Under the pieces are notes generated by a model, which saw only the letters and a list, made by a program, of their open reading frames with translations, did no database searches and was not told the DNA's origin. Both the position numbers and the translations under genes were made by a program. Below are positions 1-13,050 of a stretch of 64,000 nucleotides of DNA, one piece after another. The stretch's first letter is position 1. Each line of letters opens with the position of its first letter. The DNA comes from Saururus chinensis (taxonomy: Eukaryota > Streptophyta > Magnoliopsida > Piperales > Saururaceae): contig CP141141.1 in NCBI GenBank assembly GCA_035235625.1, positions 21,449,968 to 21,513,967 on the forward strand. The letters are read 5' to 3'.

Positions 1-300
1 TTTGCAAACACTCACTCAAACAATTCACTTAAATTAGCTTAGAATGAGTGAATTAAGTGAATCTAGAAGTTTTAGATTGAATTAGGGTAACTTGGGAAAT
101 TATACTATGCATCGATTGATTGCTACAAATTATACTGAGTAAATTGATCGATCGGCATATGAAAAAGACTGTGTAAAATTTGGCTGAGAATTTATTGATT
201 GATCGTTCTCATGATAGATTGATCGCTTGTAGAATCATACCCTAATTAGAATAGTGAACAATAGATCATTATTTCAAACGATCAATCACATTCAGTGTTA
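1..300 (+). repeat. Sirevirus-like LTR fragment, cut by window edge
   Basis: This stretch is an inverted, diverged copy of about 15,020-15,320. Both contain blocks rich in GATCGATTGAT-type words, the string CTAGAAGTTTTAGAT (with small changes) and AATTCACTTA. The 15 kb copy lies in the LTR upstream of a Sirevirus-like gag, so this is read as part of an LTR of that Ty1/copia family on the plus strand. The left end is outside the window, so the boundary and any target duplication cannot be seen. Confidence 0.5.
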
Positions 301-440
301 CTGCGCGTGTCAATGGGATTTTGGGTGTCACTATTGAAGGACAATGATGAGTTGACAAGTGGTCACTCAAATTTTGGGTTTCTCAACACAGTCATCAATG
401 TGTAGACAGTCAAAATAGTTATACCAATGAAATTATAAGC

Positions 441-2704
441 TGTCACACCTTGGCACACCCCAGCCCTGAACCGAACCTTGTCCAAGGAGGAGGCATATGT
501 TGCACATTGAAGTGAAGTGGAAATGTGGAAGGCTTAACCAATCTTTGTGTGAAAAACACATCAAAGTGAGTGCACATGCCCTTTGTGCAAAACCAAATTG
601 AGGAACATAAAGGAGACTAATTAACAATCTTAGTCCACACATGCACTGCAACACCACAGCCCAAAAACCGAGCCAGACCTGGGGTGTTTGGAAAACAAAA
701 TTGGAGTAAATAAAAAATTTACGTAAAACTCAAAATTAGACCAACTAGGAGCGTCATACTCTAAGTGCGAGGGTCACAACGTTCCTCTACGCACTACGGA
801 GCTTTAGAGCTTCGTTGTGCGTAGGCCAAAACAAACCTAATATTATAACTAATTGGATTGGGCTAATGTTGTTGTACTGTTGGTTGCCTACTTACGTATT
901 GGATAACATCCACGATATTATTCCAATACGATTTGATCCGAACACAGTTATGCCTAATGGCTATTACATGCATCAAGCATCACAAACCCATATACGTTAA
1001 AATACTCATATTCTTATATCTAAATAAAGCATCTAAAATAAGACAGAAATCTAATAAATCATTGGAGTTGAACATAAGCCAATAAATCAGCGGAACCACA
1101 TCAAAGCAAATTAGATCATATCGGTTCCTATTAGATTAATATTATGTCATAACAAATCAGATCGGAACACATCAGATTAAATAGAGCATTTCAAAGCTTA
1201 TTAGATCATATCAGGTCAAAGCATATCCAAACACATCGGATCATAGCATATCATATATCTTAATTAATATAATAATATATGCATGCATAAAAATCAAATA
1301 AAATAGGAAAGTCGGAAATGCTTACTCCTCTGTATTTTTGGAAGTTGCAGCATTCGGTGATGCTTGTTTCCTCTAGGTGTCCTCCCTTCAGGTTTAGAGA
1401 TAGTGGGCAAAACCTCCTCGAGCTCTGGAACATTTCTTAGGCGGCGGACATCACTTCTTTTTTAGCTAGGACATTTCTCACTCTGTGGCCAGAAGGCAGC
1501 AGACATAACTTCTACTTCACTGGTGATATTTCACACTTATCGCGTCCGTAGGGGGAAACATAACTTCCTCTACCCGGAGAACTTTCTTTCTACGCGCCCG
1601 TGGGCGTTGGACAAACATTTCCCTTACCTGGAAACTCTTTCCTTTTTTCGTGCATGTAGGCTAAGGATAGACATTTCCCTTACCCAGAGACTCTTTCCTT
1701 TTTCTATGCATGTAGGCTACGTACAGAACCTCCCCTTAACCTGGGGATCTTTCTCTCACTGTGTGGCCCTTTAGTAGAGGACGGAGCCTCCCCAACTCTG
1801 GGCTACTTCCGTTGTTGTAGCCCGATGAAGGAGGATGAAATCCCCTCTTGCTCTGAACCACTTCTCTCTCTTCGGGGCTTGAGGGTGATAGGCAAAGTCT
1901 CCTCTTACCCCGGGGTGTTCCCCTTTATAAAGTTGTCACTCAAGGAATTGATGCTTTCATTCCATAGAACACCCTTGAATTAGCTAACAACACCTTTTGA
2001 AAGGACGAAAACGAACTCAAAACGACCCAAAAAACTCCTCCAGAACTTTGGACGGAAATCGGAATTTATAGGAGAAGGTGTGGGCGTACGATGGAAAAAG
2101 GGGTATAAGCGCACAAACTGACACCATGTGTTGCGCATCCATTGGACCATGCGCGTGACGTGCGGGGCATCTCCGCGCGTACACCAAGTAATGCGTGCGC
2201 CTTGCAATCATGCAGGCCGCGTGTCACATGGATGGCGGCGATCGGGCTGCCCCACCTCACGTGGCACAACTTACACACCGCATTCTGTCTCGACAATGCG
2301 GCTTGTGCCGCTGACATCATCTATTATGTCTTTTCTTTAATATTTTATTATTATTTAACTCAAATACAATTCCAACTTCAAACCGTGATAACTTTTTATC
2401 CCAAAGTCGGAATCGCGCGTTCTTGGTACTGATGGACTCAATAAATGAGAACTTCAGAACTAGACCCCACATGGGTAGGTTATTCCACACTTTTTACGTG
2501 GGTCCTGCCCATGTGGCACATTTTTCAAGGTCATAACTTTCACTCCCCATCTCCGTTTCACGTGTTAATTGGTTCGTTACACTTTTTACTTCGAGCTCTA
2601 TATACTGGAATTACATCCTTTGAAACTCCTTAAAATTTAACTAAAAATTTCATAACTACCCCTAACCCCTTGGTTTGGGTGTAATCGGAACAGGGGATGT
2701 TACA
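441..2704 (+). repeat. LTR-like segment, TGTCAC...TTACA
   Basis: The block opens with TGTCACACC and closes with GATGTTACA, the TG...CA form of an LTR. Inside, in order, lie a degenerate array of about 55 bp units (1391-1922), a TATA-like TTTATAAAG near 1924-1932, a GC-rich part (about 2100-2310), an ATT-rich tract, a cassette shared with three other loci (2386-2620) and a second TATA-like CTCTATATA near 2608. Flanks TAAGC and TACCC do not form a target duplication. The start also resembles the ends of the 2.4 kb LTR family at 36-55 kb, so this may be a composite of two insertions. Overlapping short reading frames near 2.0-2.4 kb lie in the GC-rich part and do not look like genes. Confidence 0.45.
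1391..1922 (+). repeat. Degenerate ~55 bp tandem array, about ten units
   Basis: Successive units of 50-57 bp begin near 1391, 1441, 1491, 1548, 1600, 1656, 1712, 1768, 1821 and 1876. Each carries a GGNNG...GGACA-like purine part followed by a pyrimidine-rich part such as ACATTTCCCTTACC and ending near CTCTTTCC. Units 5 and 6 are the closest to each other; outer ones are strongly diverged. The array stops just upstream of the TATA-like TTTATAAAG, the place of an LTR U3 enhancer array. That role is inference. Confidence 0.6.
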
Positions 2705-3064
2705 TACCCACATCATGTAGTTAACACATAATAACAAGCCTTAAGGGCTAAACAAGTCTAAGCCAACAACAACTAATCATAGTGTGAAGTAAAGTCAAAC
2801 ATAAGTTCAACATAACATAGATCCAATCTAACATAGCCCAAACAAATATAGCCCCTCTCATGTTGTGAGTCCATCCTCATGCTCAATGTAGAGCCCATCC
2901 AAAGCACTTGCATGGCACAACATGCAGCCATAAAACGAAAATGACAAGCAAAGAGGGGTGAGCTTAGGTCAGAAAGGATTTTTAAAATAGAATATTAAGT
3001 CATGAAAACACTGCATGCATTTACAATTTAAGCATGCATCACATATCCATTCTCTAAACCTATG

Positions 3065-3256
3065 CATCATGAGATAAATCACATTCCATATAGATATTCA
3101 TGCCAACTCTACATCATGATATAAATCACATTCCATAAACACATATTCATGACACTTGTGCATCATGATGTAAATCTCATTCCATAAATACATATTCATG
3201 CCACCCGTGCATCATTACGTAAATCACATTCCATAAACACATTCATGTCACCTGCG
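3065..3256. repeat. 47-49 bp tandem repeat, four units
   Basis: Four head-to-tail units start at 3065, 3112, 3161 and 3210. Each begins CATCAT, continues TAAATC(A/T)CATTCCATA and ends near TTCATG(C/A)CA. A partial fifth unit begins at 3257. The units differ at several positions, so the array is not very recent. Confidence 0.75.
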
Positions 3257-4463
3257 CATCAAAGGTTCATCTATAGTTCATAACACATATACACATCATG
3301 TGCAATCATATAAATCTCATTATAGCACTCACATCCAGCATAAAACAAGAATCAATATTCACATCAAGCATAACCATATCTCAATATACACATTCATCCT
3401 GCATAATCAATTATATCATATCACATTTCATTGTACATGTTCAAGTATAATCATGTCATACGCACCACGCGTAATATAAGCATCATTGTTCCTACACAAT
3501 CTGTGTAAATGAGCATTATCATCCATACACAGGCGTACACTATCAGGTGTATGTCTCACAATTGAGAAAACAATTCTGCTTAATTCTGGCCGAAGCACAA
3601 GTAGACCTACTCGCCCAGGACAATCCCTTGCGGGGATGTTTCGAATTCCTAAAAAAGGAAAACTAGAACGGTTTGGGTAAGTTCCCTAACTAGGAAAGTA
3701 CCCACTGCTCACCCAGGATAATCCCTTGCAAGGAAGATTTGATTTCCAAAAAAGGAAAACTAGAGCAGTTAGGGTAAGTTCCCAACTGGGAAATACTCCC
3801 TGGTAAGCCGGTGCACGCGAATATACCATTCTGGATTTTAAGGGTTCAGATAACACATAAATTTAAGTCATATAGCAAATCCGCTCTTCTCAACCCAGGG
3901 AGGCAACCCATCCTCAAAAGGACGTAAAATGAAAACCCCATCATTTCGGATGTAAAACCGATTCAATAAGCCTTTGAGCAACTAATCTGGAAACCAATGA
4001 CATCTAATTGACTAATCACAGCTAAACATGAGAAATCATCACTTCTAAAACATTTTTATTATGCATGTGACATGATACATATGTGACCAAAGTTTAATGA
4101 ATGCAAGCATAAATAAGCATACTCTAGTAAGTCCATATGTGCATGAAACATGGTCCATTTGTGACAATTAAAATCATATAAGTATATGCAAAAGTGTACA
4201 TATGTAGTAGTGTTCATACTTAGGCTAATATATGTGGAACATGAATTACCTATAATCAATGTGACATGTGCAAACATCCATAATTTATCATAGTCATATC
4301 CTACTCGAATCATGAAGTAACTCCTAAGAAATCATCGAAGTACGGATTCAAGACAAGTATAACATCATGTTAAACCTACACAAGTATAGTCATCATCATG
4401 TTTAAGCTAATCATAATCTAAAGAAAGTTCACATGAAATTAAATGACAATTATAAGTGTCTAA

Positions 4464-4587
<124 letters not shown>

Positions 4588-5029
4588 CTAAACATGAGAA
4601 ATCATCACTTCTAAAACATTTTTATTATGCATGTGACATGATACATATGTGACCAAAGTTTAATGAATGCAAGCATAAATAAGCATACTCTAGTAAGTCC
4701 ATATGTGCATGAAACATGGTCCATTTGTGACAATTAAAATCATATAAGTATATGCAAAAGTGTACATATGTAGTAGTGTTCATACTTAGGCTAATATATG
4801 TGGAACATGAATTACCTATAATCAATGTGACATGTGCAAACATCCATAATTTATCATAGTCATATCCTACTCGAATCATGAAGTAACTCCTAAGAAATCA
4901 TCGAAGTACGGATTCAAGACAAGTATAACATCATGTTAAACCTACACAAGTATAGTCATCATCATGTTTAAGCTAATCATAATCTAAAGAAAGTTCACAT
5001 GAAATTAAATGACAATTATAAGTGTCTAA

Positions 5030-5032
<3 letters not shown>

Positions 5033-5091
<59 letters not shown>
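5033..5091. repeat. (TA)n microsatellite, about 59 bp
   Basis: The second TA run closes copy 2 of the duplication and is about half as long as the first, the only visible difference between the two units. Confidence 0.95.
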
Positions 5092-5093
<2 letters not shown>

Positions 5094-5429
5094 CTTAAAA
5101 TGAATTTAATCATACCCATACCTACTTAAATAAAATAATATAAGATTAGAAGGTCAAATGGGTTGCACGTCCACCCACACGGATGTGGGTCCCACGGTGG
5201 GGTCCAAACCCTTAATTAAGGAAAAAATATGAGAAAATTCCATTATATCAGTAAAAATTGGGTAATTCAAGCTTGACACTAATACCTATAAAAATAAAAT
5301 TAAACCTTATTAAAGTCACAATTAACTAACCCATAACCCCAAAATCAAATCAAACCCGCAAATAAGCAAAACCACACAATTTCACACAATTAAAAGGAAT
5401 TAAGATAAAATAAAATTTGAGATCTTACA

Positions 5430-6235
5430 TCTTACACACAGGATGGATAGTTTCATACTGGGATGCAATTTTTCCCTTCATATAAATACCACATGATGGC
5501 TCTTAGGTTTGCATTCCTTAAGAACTTGTTCACAATCAAGGTGAAGGAGAGGTGAGTCTAGAAGTGATGAGGAAAGGGAAAAATTCTGCAAGAAAGTGAC
5601 CATCAATGAGCATGGGAGAAAATTTTCAATTCGTGGTAAATGTTAGATCAGTAAACCTCAAACTAAATGAATTTTTTGGTTTAGAGTTTACAACTTGAAA
5701 ATGAGTTTATTCGTAGAGCATGTTGGAAATTATGTCAGATATGTACATAGGTTGAGTATTAAGAGTATGCTTGAATCTATGAATCAACGTATCAATTATT
5801 GCATGTTCAATACTAACTCTATAACTAGTCAAAACTTCATGAATGAGACTTTAGTAAATATATTGTTTTGATGACCAGTTGTTTACAAGCACAAGAATCA
5901 TGAGACTATGTCATACTTATATGTCTAACAATGAGTAGATGGGAAAATACATGTAAAGGTATTTTTACCTTTATGCTATATTAAGATATTGTGTAATGGG
6001 TAGGTAAATTTCCTTTTGTTGGGGATAATTTTGTCTTCTTCACTAAACACCAAATCTAATGCCAATGTGTCAACAAGGTGTCGATGGTTGGGGGAAGAAT
6101 TGTTCCTAGCACCGACGTGCAGGGACATGTCATTGAGGTAAGCTAGGCATCCAAAATTGTCGATTTGCAAAAGGTCAAACTTATGGCTAAAATATAGAGC
6201 CCCTAGTTCAAAATTTTACTTGAGAACTAGGAGAT
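5430..6235. other. AT-rich DNA, nothing recognised
   Basis: No coding region is supported. The part near 5850-5870 has a TTGTTTTGATGA word like the start region of the Sirevirus-type LTR at 15.8 kb, so some may be decayed LTR. The longest reading frame (5976-6170, minus) shows no recognisable motif. Confidence 0.4.
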
Positions 6236-6385
6236 CTATCAGAGTTTAATATCCATCTACTCAACCTAGTAGATAACTACATTGCTATTAAAATTAATAC
6301 TTCGACAAATAAGATATAAGAGTTTGAGCATCTTTGAGCATAATTTTTTTATATAGTAAAAATAATTAAATATTCTCTCAAAGTA
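6236..6385 (-). repeat. Sirevirus-like LTR end fragment
   Basis: AGAGTTTAATATCC, CTAGTAGAT and AAGATATAAGA occur here in the same order as at 14,246-14,335, the gag-proximal end of the LTR there. The match stops where the next LTR begins, near 6386, suggesting the younger gypsy element inserted into or next to this older LTR. Confidence 0.45.
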
Positions 6386-7689
6386 TTAATAAGTGTTATT
6401 TATCTATTTATATGCATTTTTTGCCTTATTTACTAGTATAGTATTAGGTTAATTTATGTTAAGATAGATATAAATATTTTATTTTAATTATTAATTAATT
6501 CGGGCATTATTAGTAGTTTAGGCATGTATTTGAACCAAGTGGGGTTTCTATTTATGTACTACATCTAAAATTTGATTTCTTAGGTTTTGTAGGCAAGGCA
6601 TGCTTATCGAGGGTCTTAGATGATGTGCGGAATAATTCAAAATAATCTTAGCACATTTACAAATGATTTGGAAAACTTTCCAAGCATACAAACAAGTTGG
6701 AAATTAATATAAACATAAATAAAAGAGCTTAATGAACATAGCAGAAAATTGGATAGGAATATGAACTGTCTAGTGAACAGAATTAGCTTTCTGAATAGAA
6801 ACTAGATACAAAAATGAACAAATTTGTCTAGATTGCAAAAATAGTGTACCCGTTCGAACGGGCATGCAGGGCATACGAATGGCATAAAAAGCAGTTTCAT
6901 TTTTTAATCCACTTTTGAGTTCTTTTCTAATTGGACTTCCTCCTATGACTCTTATGCCTATGTAAAGTCATATGGAGCTCAACATTGATGAATTCCTGTA
7001 AATTTTCTAAAGAGAAAATGGAGAAGAAGATGGAGAAGCAATCAAATATTTTAATGAAGATTCAAAAGCCTTCTTCTACCATGCAAGGCTAGGTTTTTAT
7101 TTTACTTAGGACTTGATAAAACTATAAATAAGTTTTTGTTTTTTTTTCTTTTTAATTTAGATCTCAATAGTGAATAATGACAATTGTATGACAAAGATTT
7201 CTTTTTTAATGGAAGAGTTTTCATGTTTATTCAATTCTATGCTGATTTATTTTCTAGTAGATGATAGATTGATGTGGTTTTGAGATTTACATCGATCCTT
7301 ATTTTTGTGATTTAGATGAGATGGTCATGCAATAATTTTAATTTTTATATGATTAATGAATTGGATCAGTTATACCAAGATTAGACAAGTCATGCCTCTA
7401 GTTTAGTTTACATTCACACTAGATTTAGAATAGAGATTAAGGAATTGTTATGATTCTATAGTGGATTCGATTTCCTAAGTAATCATTATTATATTACTCT
7501 CTTTAGTTTAGTTTAATTGATTACTTTGTTTCTTTAATTTAAGTTTAAGTTCTTTTTAGTTTTCAATCAATAAATTTTCTCTTAGATTTAGTAATTAATT
7601 CATCCGTCATTGAGATTCGACAACCCTTAAATACCTATCCTATTACAATTACCTTTTACACTTACAAATGGTTTAACTAGAAACGATCG
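6386..7689 (+). repeat. Tat/Athila-like gypsy LTR
   Basis: This is the inverted, diverged counterpart of the solo LTR at 49,809-51,245. Shared landmarks are TATATGC...GCCTTATTT near the start, AACAAGTTGGAAAT in the middle, the TTCGAACG motif at 6850-6892, and TTGAGATTCGACAACCCTTAAATA near the end (reading across two conserved words). The right edge, about 7689, is followed by a primer-site-like stretch and a gag start, so this is the 5' LTR of a plus-strand element. The left edge is placed by alignment and may be off by a few bases. Confidence 0.65.
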
Positions 7690-8295
7690 AGTTTTTGATG
7701 TCGTTATTGCGGAAGGTGTCAAATCGTTATTAAATTCATAGTTAGGATAGTTCTAGTTAGTTTTGGTTTTAGTTTATTTTACTTTTTAGGGTAATTCTTA
7801 TTACTTACTCTCTTTTATTTTGATCTTGTAGGTTGAGTTGAAGACTATGCTCTCTAATCTTGTGGCCGCAAGGCGACACCGGCAAGCATAGTTCTTCCAT
7901 TTAGTTTGCATGATCTTCTCCCCTCTTTAATTTTAGCTTCTTTTTCCCATTAATTAGTTTTTGCTTACTATTTCCCTTTTTAGGCTTTACATTGTGTGGT
8001 GTGCTTGTGGTGTATGTGTAGTCATCGCTCCTTGCTCCCCCTATTAGCACCACTTGACCCTGAGCTCAAGCAAACACCATTGGCCTTCATCTCTACCCAC
8101 TCTCCCACCACTTATACCACATCTACCACTACTTCTCCTGCCACTCTTACCATCACCATGGTTGAACATATTCAATTAGAAGATGCACCTCTCAAAGCCC
8201 GAAGGGAGTATTACACTCCCAATGTGTACACCTCTCATTCGTGCATTAGGTTGTCGACGATCACCGCTCAAAACTATGAAATTAAAGTTTTATAA
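7690..8295 (+). mobile_element. Leader and gag start of Tat/Athila-like Ty3/gypsy fossil
   Basis: Directly after the LTR lies TTTTTGATGTCGTTATTGCG, resembling the TGGCGCCGTTGCCGGGGA primer-binding region typical of Tat/Athila elements. Further on, a reading frame ending near 8295 contains REYYTPNVYTSHSCIRL and AQNYEIK, similar to the N-terminal gag segment of this group. No protease, reverse transcriptase or integrase follows, so the element is a 5' fragment. The family call rests on remembered consensus features and is moderately secure. Confidence 0.6.
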
Positions 8296-10560
8296 TTTAA
8301 AACATCACACATCAATTTTTCCCATATAATTTTTTTCCAATCAAACATTGTACAGCCAAACTAAACATTCTCAGGCACTACTCAAAAACAAATGTACGAA
8401 ATAAATTATATGATCGTGGGCTTTAAATACAAATCTAGCATCCCTGAGTATAACTCTCATAAACAATCCATAGTTTAATCCCAATTACAAATCTAGAAAG
8501 TATAAGCACCTTAATTTTCATCTTACCCAATACATGAGATCGTGGAAAAAATAATAAAGACTCCAAATTACAAGTCAAAAATATACCTGAGCCAATGGCA
8601 ATTGATCCATCCACAGAAACAAGCTTACATCACTAGGTGCACTCCGTCACAAACCTACAAAAGTCTCCCGAACATCGGGCTAAAAAGAGGAAAAATGAGT
8701 ATTTTCATGCTCAGTAGGAAATGCTCAATAAGGGAGTTCTAATCGGTGAACTTTGTAAGTCCATATATAAATGAGTTCATGCAACTTAAACTTGATACAT
8801 AAAAACATACAAACACATCAGAGTCATATAATATAGCAATCATGCACAAACATATACTATCTTACCATTCTTACAGTTACTCTTTCACTTATAGTCTTAT
8901 GTCATTCTTACACTTATAGTCTTACTTAAAACACTATTACAGTCTTACTCGTACCATCTTGCTCAGAAACATATGATGACAATCTTGCTCATAAACATAC
9001 GATTACAGTCCTACTCAGAAAATCACTTTTACAGTCTTACTTGAAATCTTACACTTACAATCTTGCTCATAATCTTACTTATTTACTTACTTATACAATC
9101 GTACACATACTATTGACCACTGAAGCTCATTACAATTATTAAGCTCTAGTGTCAAAATAGAATGGAATGCCATTAGGGCATCATCACCTTAACCTCCTGG
9201 GGGTAACTAGACTTCATGGACTTTTTCGAAGGCAAGGCACACTATGCTCATGGGGCACTAGATCAAATAGGTAAGAGTATAGCCATGATACTACTAACTT
9301 TATTGCCCATACTCTAGGGGCCATATAGTGCCAACTAAGGGTAAAAATCATAAGTTGCCACTTTTGGGCCGGAATCTTATAGTTCCAATCTAGGGCAACA
9401 TCTGGGCTTAATACAACACCAAGACAAAATCGAAAACTTACATCGTTCTCAATAGAGTATCAGACATCTAGGCTTAGATATAACACCAAGACAATATCCC
9501 ACAGGATAAACACCATGGTAGGACACAATAAATGCTCGGACAACTCATTATCAGCTAGCTTAACACACGCAATTTAATCTATCAAAACCCTTAGGTCTCA
9601 AACTCACAATGCTATCATATTACCTTTTCTTATAATTCAAGTTTGAATTAAGTAATTTATGTGGGTACAATAATGCCTTAACATTTTTCAACCTTACAAT
9701 CTTCCATTGACCAATCTGAAACTGAGCCTACCCAACACCCTAATTCGTCAGGGCATCATATTTCACTTAACCAATCCATCTCATAATTGTAACCTATCAT
9801 ATGACAAATCCTTATATATTCATACATACTTTTCCATCCACCTTATGACCAAAACATCTTACTCGGAAGTCATCAAACGATGCCCCTCATATCATATTCT
9901 AGTTATGAACCTCTTATTACTACCTTACTTCTTGTTCTTATTTTTCACTTCATAATCTGTACGTTATGCTTGTACAATTATACTGTGCACTCTTATCATA
10001 TGACAATCCCCCATGAAGCACCATGCCTTAAATCACTTCCTTGTTGAACCCCCAACGTATGCTCCAAACCAAACCAATCAATTCCAATCATCGTCCGTCA
10101 AACTTACATGCTTCGTTTTCCATCATACGGTTACAAATCCATATCTAAAGCCATACAAAACCCTCTATCACCCTTACTATCCATCGCTCATACATCTGCC
10201 CCACACACATATACATATCTATCTCACAGGCATATAGACGTCATATATATGTATGTCCATCACACGTATGTATCACAAACACATAATTAAACACATGGCT
10301 TACCAACATACTAGCTAGCCATCACTATCATACATATATTCCACCTATATAAAACATACTTTTAGCTCACATGCATGTCTTATGCATTTTCAAATATACC
10401 ATAATTTATCTTCTTTCCCTCTTACTCATGCAATTGTATAATCACATAACACCCAAAACATTAAATCATACAATCCTAGCATGCTGCTAAATATTTAAAG
10501 CATGCTATCATAAAATTAGGAGTTCAAACTCCCCTAACTCATAATCCATGATATTTGATG
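8296..10560. other. Unassigned repeat-like DNA
   Basis: No gene is supported. The part 8866-9105 is full of loosely repeated CTTAC and ACAGTCTTAC words, a low-complexity feel typical of LTR or leader DNA. Around 10,500-10,530 there is a short palindrome-like phrase, AGGAGTTCAAACTCCCCTAA. Reading frames of 60-100 codons here lack recognisable domains. Confidence 0.35.
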
Positions 10561-12010
10561 GCAAACACACGATGGTGGCAGAGTTGGTGGCCAAAAACAT
10601 CACTTAGCTAAGAGACTTGTTGGCCTGAGGTTTAGGATATGCCAGACTAGGGTGACAAAAATCAATGTGGCAACATCTATGATCCATGGAGGTGCACTAG
10701 GGGCAGCCAGGAAAAAGGTCGTGCCAAAAGGGATGACAAGTATGACCAGAAGTCAAGGTGTACTAACTGATGGTCAGTTGGCGCCTGAGAAGTATTCGCT
10801 GTCCATGAGAGTTTGAAATCAGCTGTGGACAATAACCAACGACGTCGATTTCACTTCGTCAAGGGCCCACAAAGGGAAGAGGGAGCAGTATGTGCTTGAG
10901 GACAGAGGAGATATTGAGGAGGGCTATGAGGGTCAAATCTAGTTGATGGCGGAGCCATCTAATGGTCAAGTGGTGAAAAAATAATTCCTATACCCTATGT
11001 CACACACAGCTAAAGGGGAGGCGAAAGAGGGCTGGATAGAGGCGGCCCAAGGCCCAAAATGGGCAACAGAGCTAGGGCCAAGAGGTTGTGGATGACCAAA
11101 GCGGTGACATTGTCAATCACCACCTACAACCAAAACAATTGGTGCGGGTGGTTGTGCATCTCACATATTGTAGGGAGAAGGGGTGTCTCAGAGTAGAGCC
11201 GAGCCTGAGCAAAGGCCGAAGGGCCATTTCCGTGCCAAGGCCGATAGAGGTAACCCCCACTATCTCTGGGTTGAGGCCAACTGATCAAAATATGGTCGGA
11301 GTCCATTCTGCAGCCAATGTATGAAAATGGGTGATATAGCGGTCGACCATGTGGATGGGATGGATGAGTAGAGAGGGGCCATGAATTAGCGGCCCCATAT
11401 CGTTGCCTAACCAGGGCAATGACATACATATGCCATTTGGCAAGTGGCTAGCAGCCGGTGGCGGCCATAGCCAAGAAAACAGACATAACATTCTATCCCG
11501 CACTAGAGAAGAGAGAGGAGGGGTTTTTTTGGTGGATCTGGTCGGCTTTGTACTTGCCCTAACGGCGGGACTGAGCTGGATCTAGTGGACGGCAGTGACA
11601 ATCGGAGGTGGTGCCCCTTCGGTAGCCCAAAACACGCCGAATAGAGATAAATAAAAAAAGGGAAGGGGTGGAGGAATTGGACGGAGGAGAGGAGGTGGAG
11701 GTGCGGAGGTGCAACCAGGCCTGGTTAGGCTGGCCCTCACTTTCGCAGGGTCAGGGTAAAGCTAGATAGAGGCTGGCTAGCTTGAGGCTTGCTAGCAACG
11801 GTGTCCTTGTCCACCAAAAACGGATCGGGAATCCACTATTCGATAGAAAGTAGAGAAGGGGGCGGAGGAGAGGAAGGAGACCCGGGAGTGGGAATCCATT
11901 ATTTTGCGCCCAGCCCTTATCTCTATTTTTTCTTCCTTCCTTTTTCTTTTCCTTTCTTTTTCTGTTCTTTCTCCTCTCTCAATTTCTACTCTTTTTTGCA
12001 ACAACACCTA
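10561..12010. other. GC-richer purine-rich block, probable retroelement LTR or leader
   Basis: The base composition changes to G-rich (GGAGG, GGTGG runs) until about 11,900, then to a CT-rich tract near 11,925-11,985. Overlapping reading frames on both strands between 11,088 and 11,585 are what GC-rich DNA gives by chance; none shows a known domain. I infer an LTR or untranslated leader of an unplaced element. Confidence 0.3.
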
Positions 12011-13050
12011 AGGCACGCCGAGACCCATGACCAGCAATTGAGCCTCAAAAATGACTCTACCAGTTCAAATATCATCAATGTTTTAACTTGTGTCTCTTTT
12101 AATCTTAAATCTAGCAAGCTCACTCTTATCTAATTGAGACAAATCAATTAAGACCCTAGTAAAGAAAAAGTTCTCAGTTTTTAACTCACTTTTCATAGAA
12201 TCTATGTACATTTTCTTCTAAAAAGAAAAAAAATTAAAAGCTCAAAAATGAATATGCCCATGCCTTTTTATAAGTTATGATATTTTTTAAAAAATTATTT
12301 TTCTAGGGCTTAGCTTTTTATGAATCCTCTCAACTTGCATCATTTATATTTTTATTTTTTTCTTCATTGCCAACAGATGGGAGCTACACACTAGCTTAGG
12401 CCGACCTAAGTAGGTAGCCCTTCTCCATCATCTTTACGAGGAAAATTCTTTTACATAAAGATTTTGAAGTAAATAAAACTTACAAATATTGAAGCATATT
12501 AGAAGGAATTTTCTTTCATTGAATCCTAAATAGAAATCTAGCTTTAATGCCTCTAATTTGATCACTAAGACTCCACAAGAATCCAAATGCCTAAGTCAAC
12601 TCATGTCTAGGAATTTTCTCTTTATCTTCATTCATAAAATTGTCTTGAATCTAAGCATGATGTATGCATATTTTAAAAACAGAGTTTTACAACATCAAGT
12701 TAAAGAAAATAAAATTGATTTTCACTCTTCTTGGTATATCATTCTCTACATTAAGGTATATTGGGCACAAATCATGTCGTTTTCAGCTTAAAATAATTAT
12801 TTATTTCAGTCTCAAGAGTTGAACATATTACAAACAAAATAAAGCAAATTACAAACCAAGCAAACAGTCATGCTAATTTTTTTGTTTTTGATCATATTCC
12901 ATTTTGTTTGTTTTTTTCATTCAAAACATATGAATAAAATGATATGAAAACAAAGCAAAATGAAGTAAAACTAAAATATTTGTATCCCATAAGCTAAAAA
13001 ATATTTAAACACTGACAATCAAATCAATTTCTTTATTTAGAGATGACAAG
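12011..13050. other. AT-rich DNA downstream of Sirevirus remnant
   Basis: No domain is recognised. By position, downstream on the minus strand of a Sirevirus-like gag, it may be decayed internal sequence of that element, but I could not confirm pol motifs. Confidence 0.3.

Noticed and set aside
1980-2432. Cluster of overlapping frames on both strands
   Set aside because: They lie in the GC-rich part of an LTR-like block and overlap in several frames, so they are not credible genes.
8866-9105. CTTAC-rich stretch, considered as a CRISPR-like or tandem array
   Set aside because: Spacing is irregular and units do not align; it is simple biased sequence.
11088-11585. Overlapping 60-100 codon frames on both strands
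   Set aside because: GC-rich low-complexity DNA gives open frames by chance; no recognisable domain.
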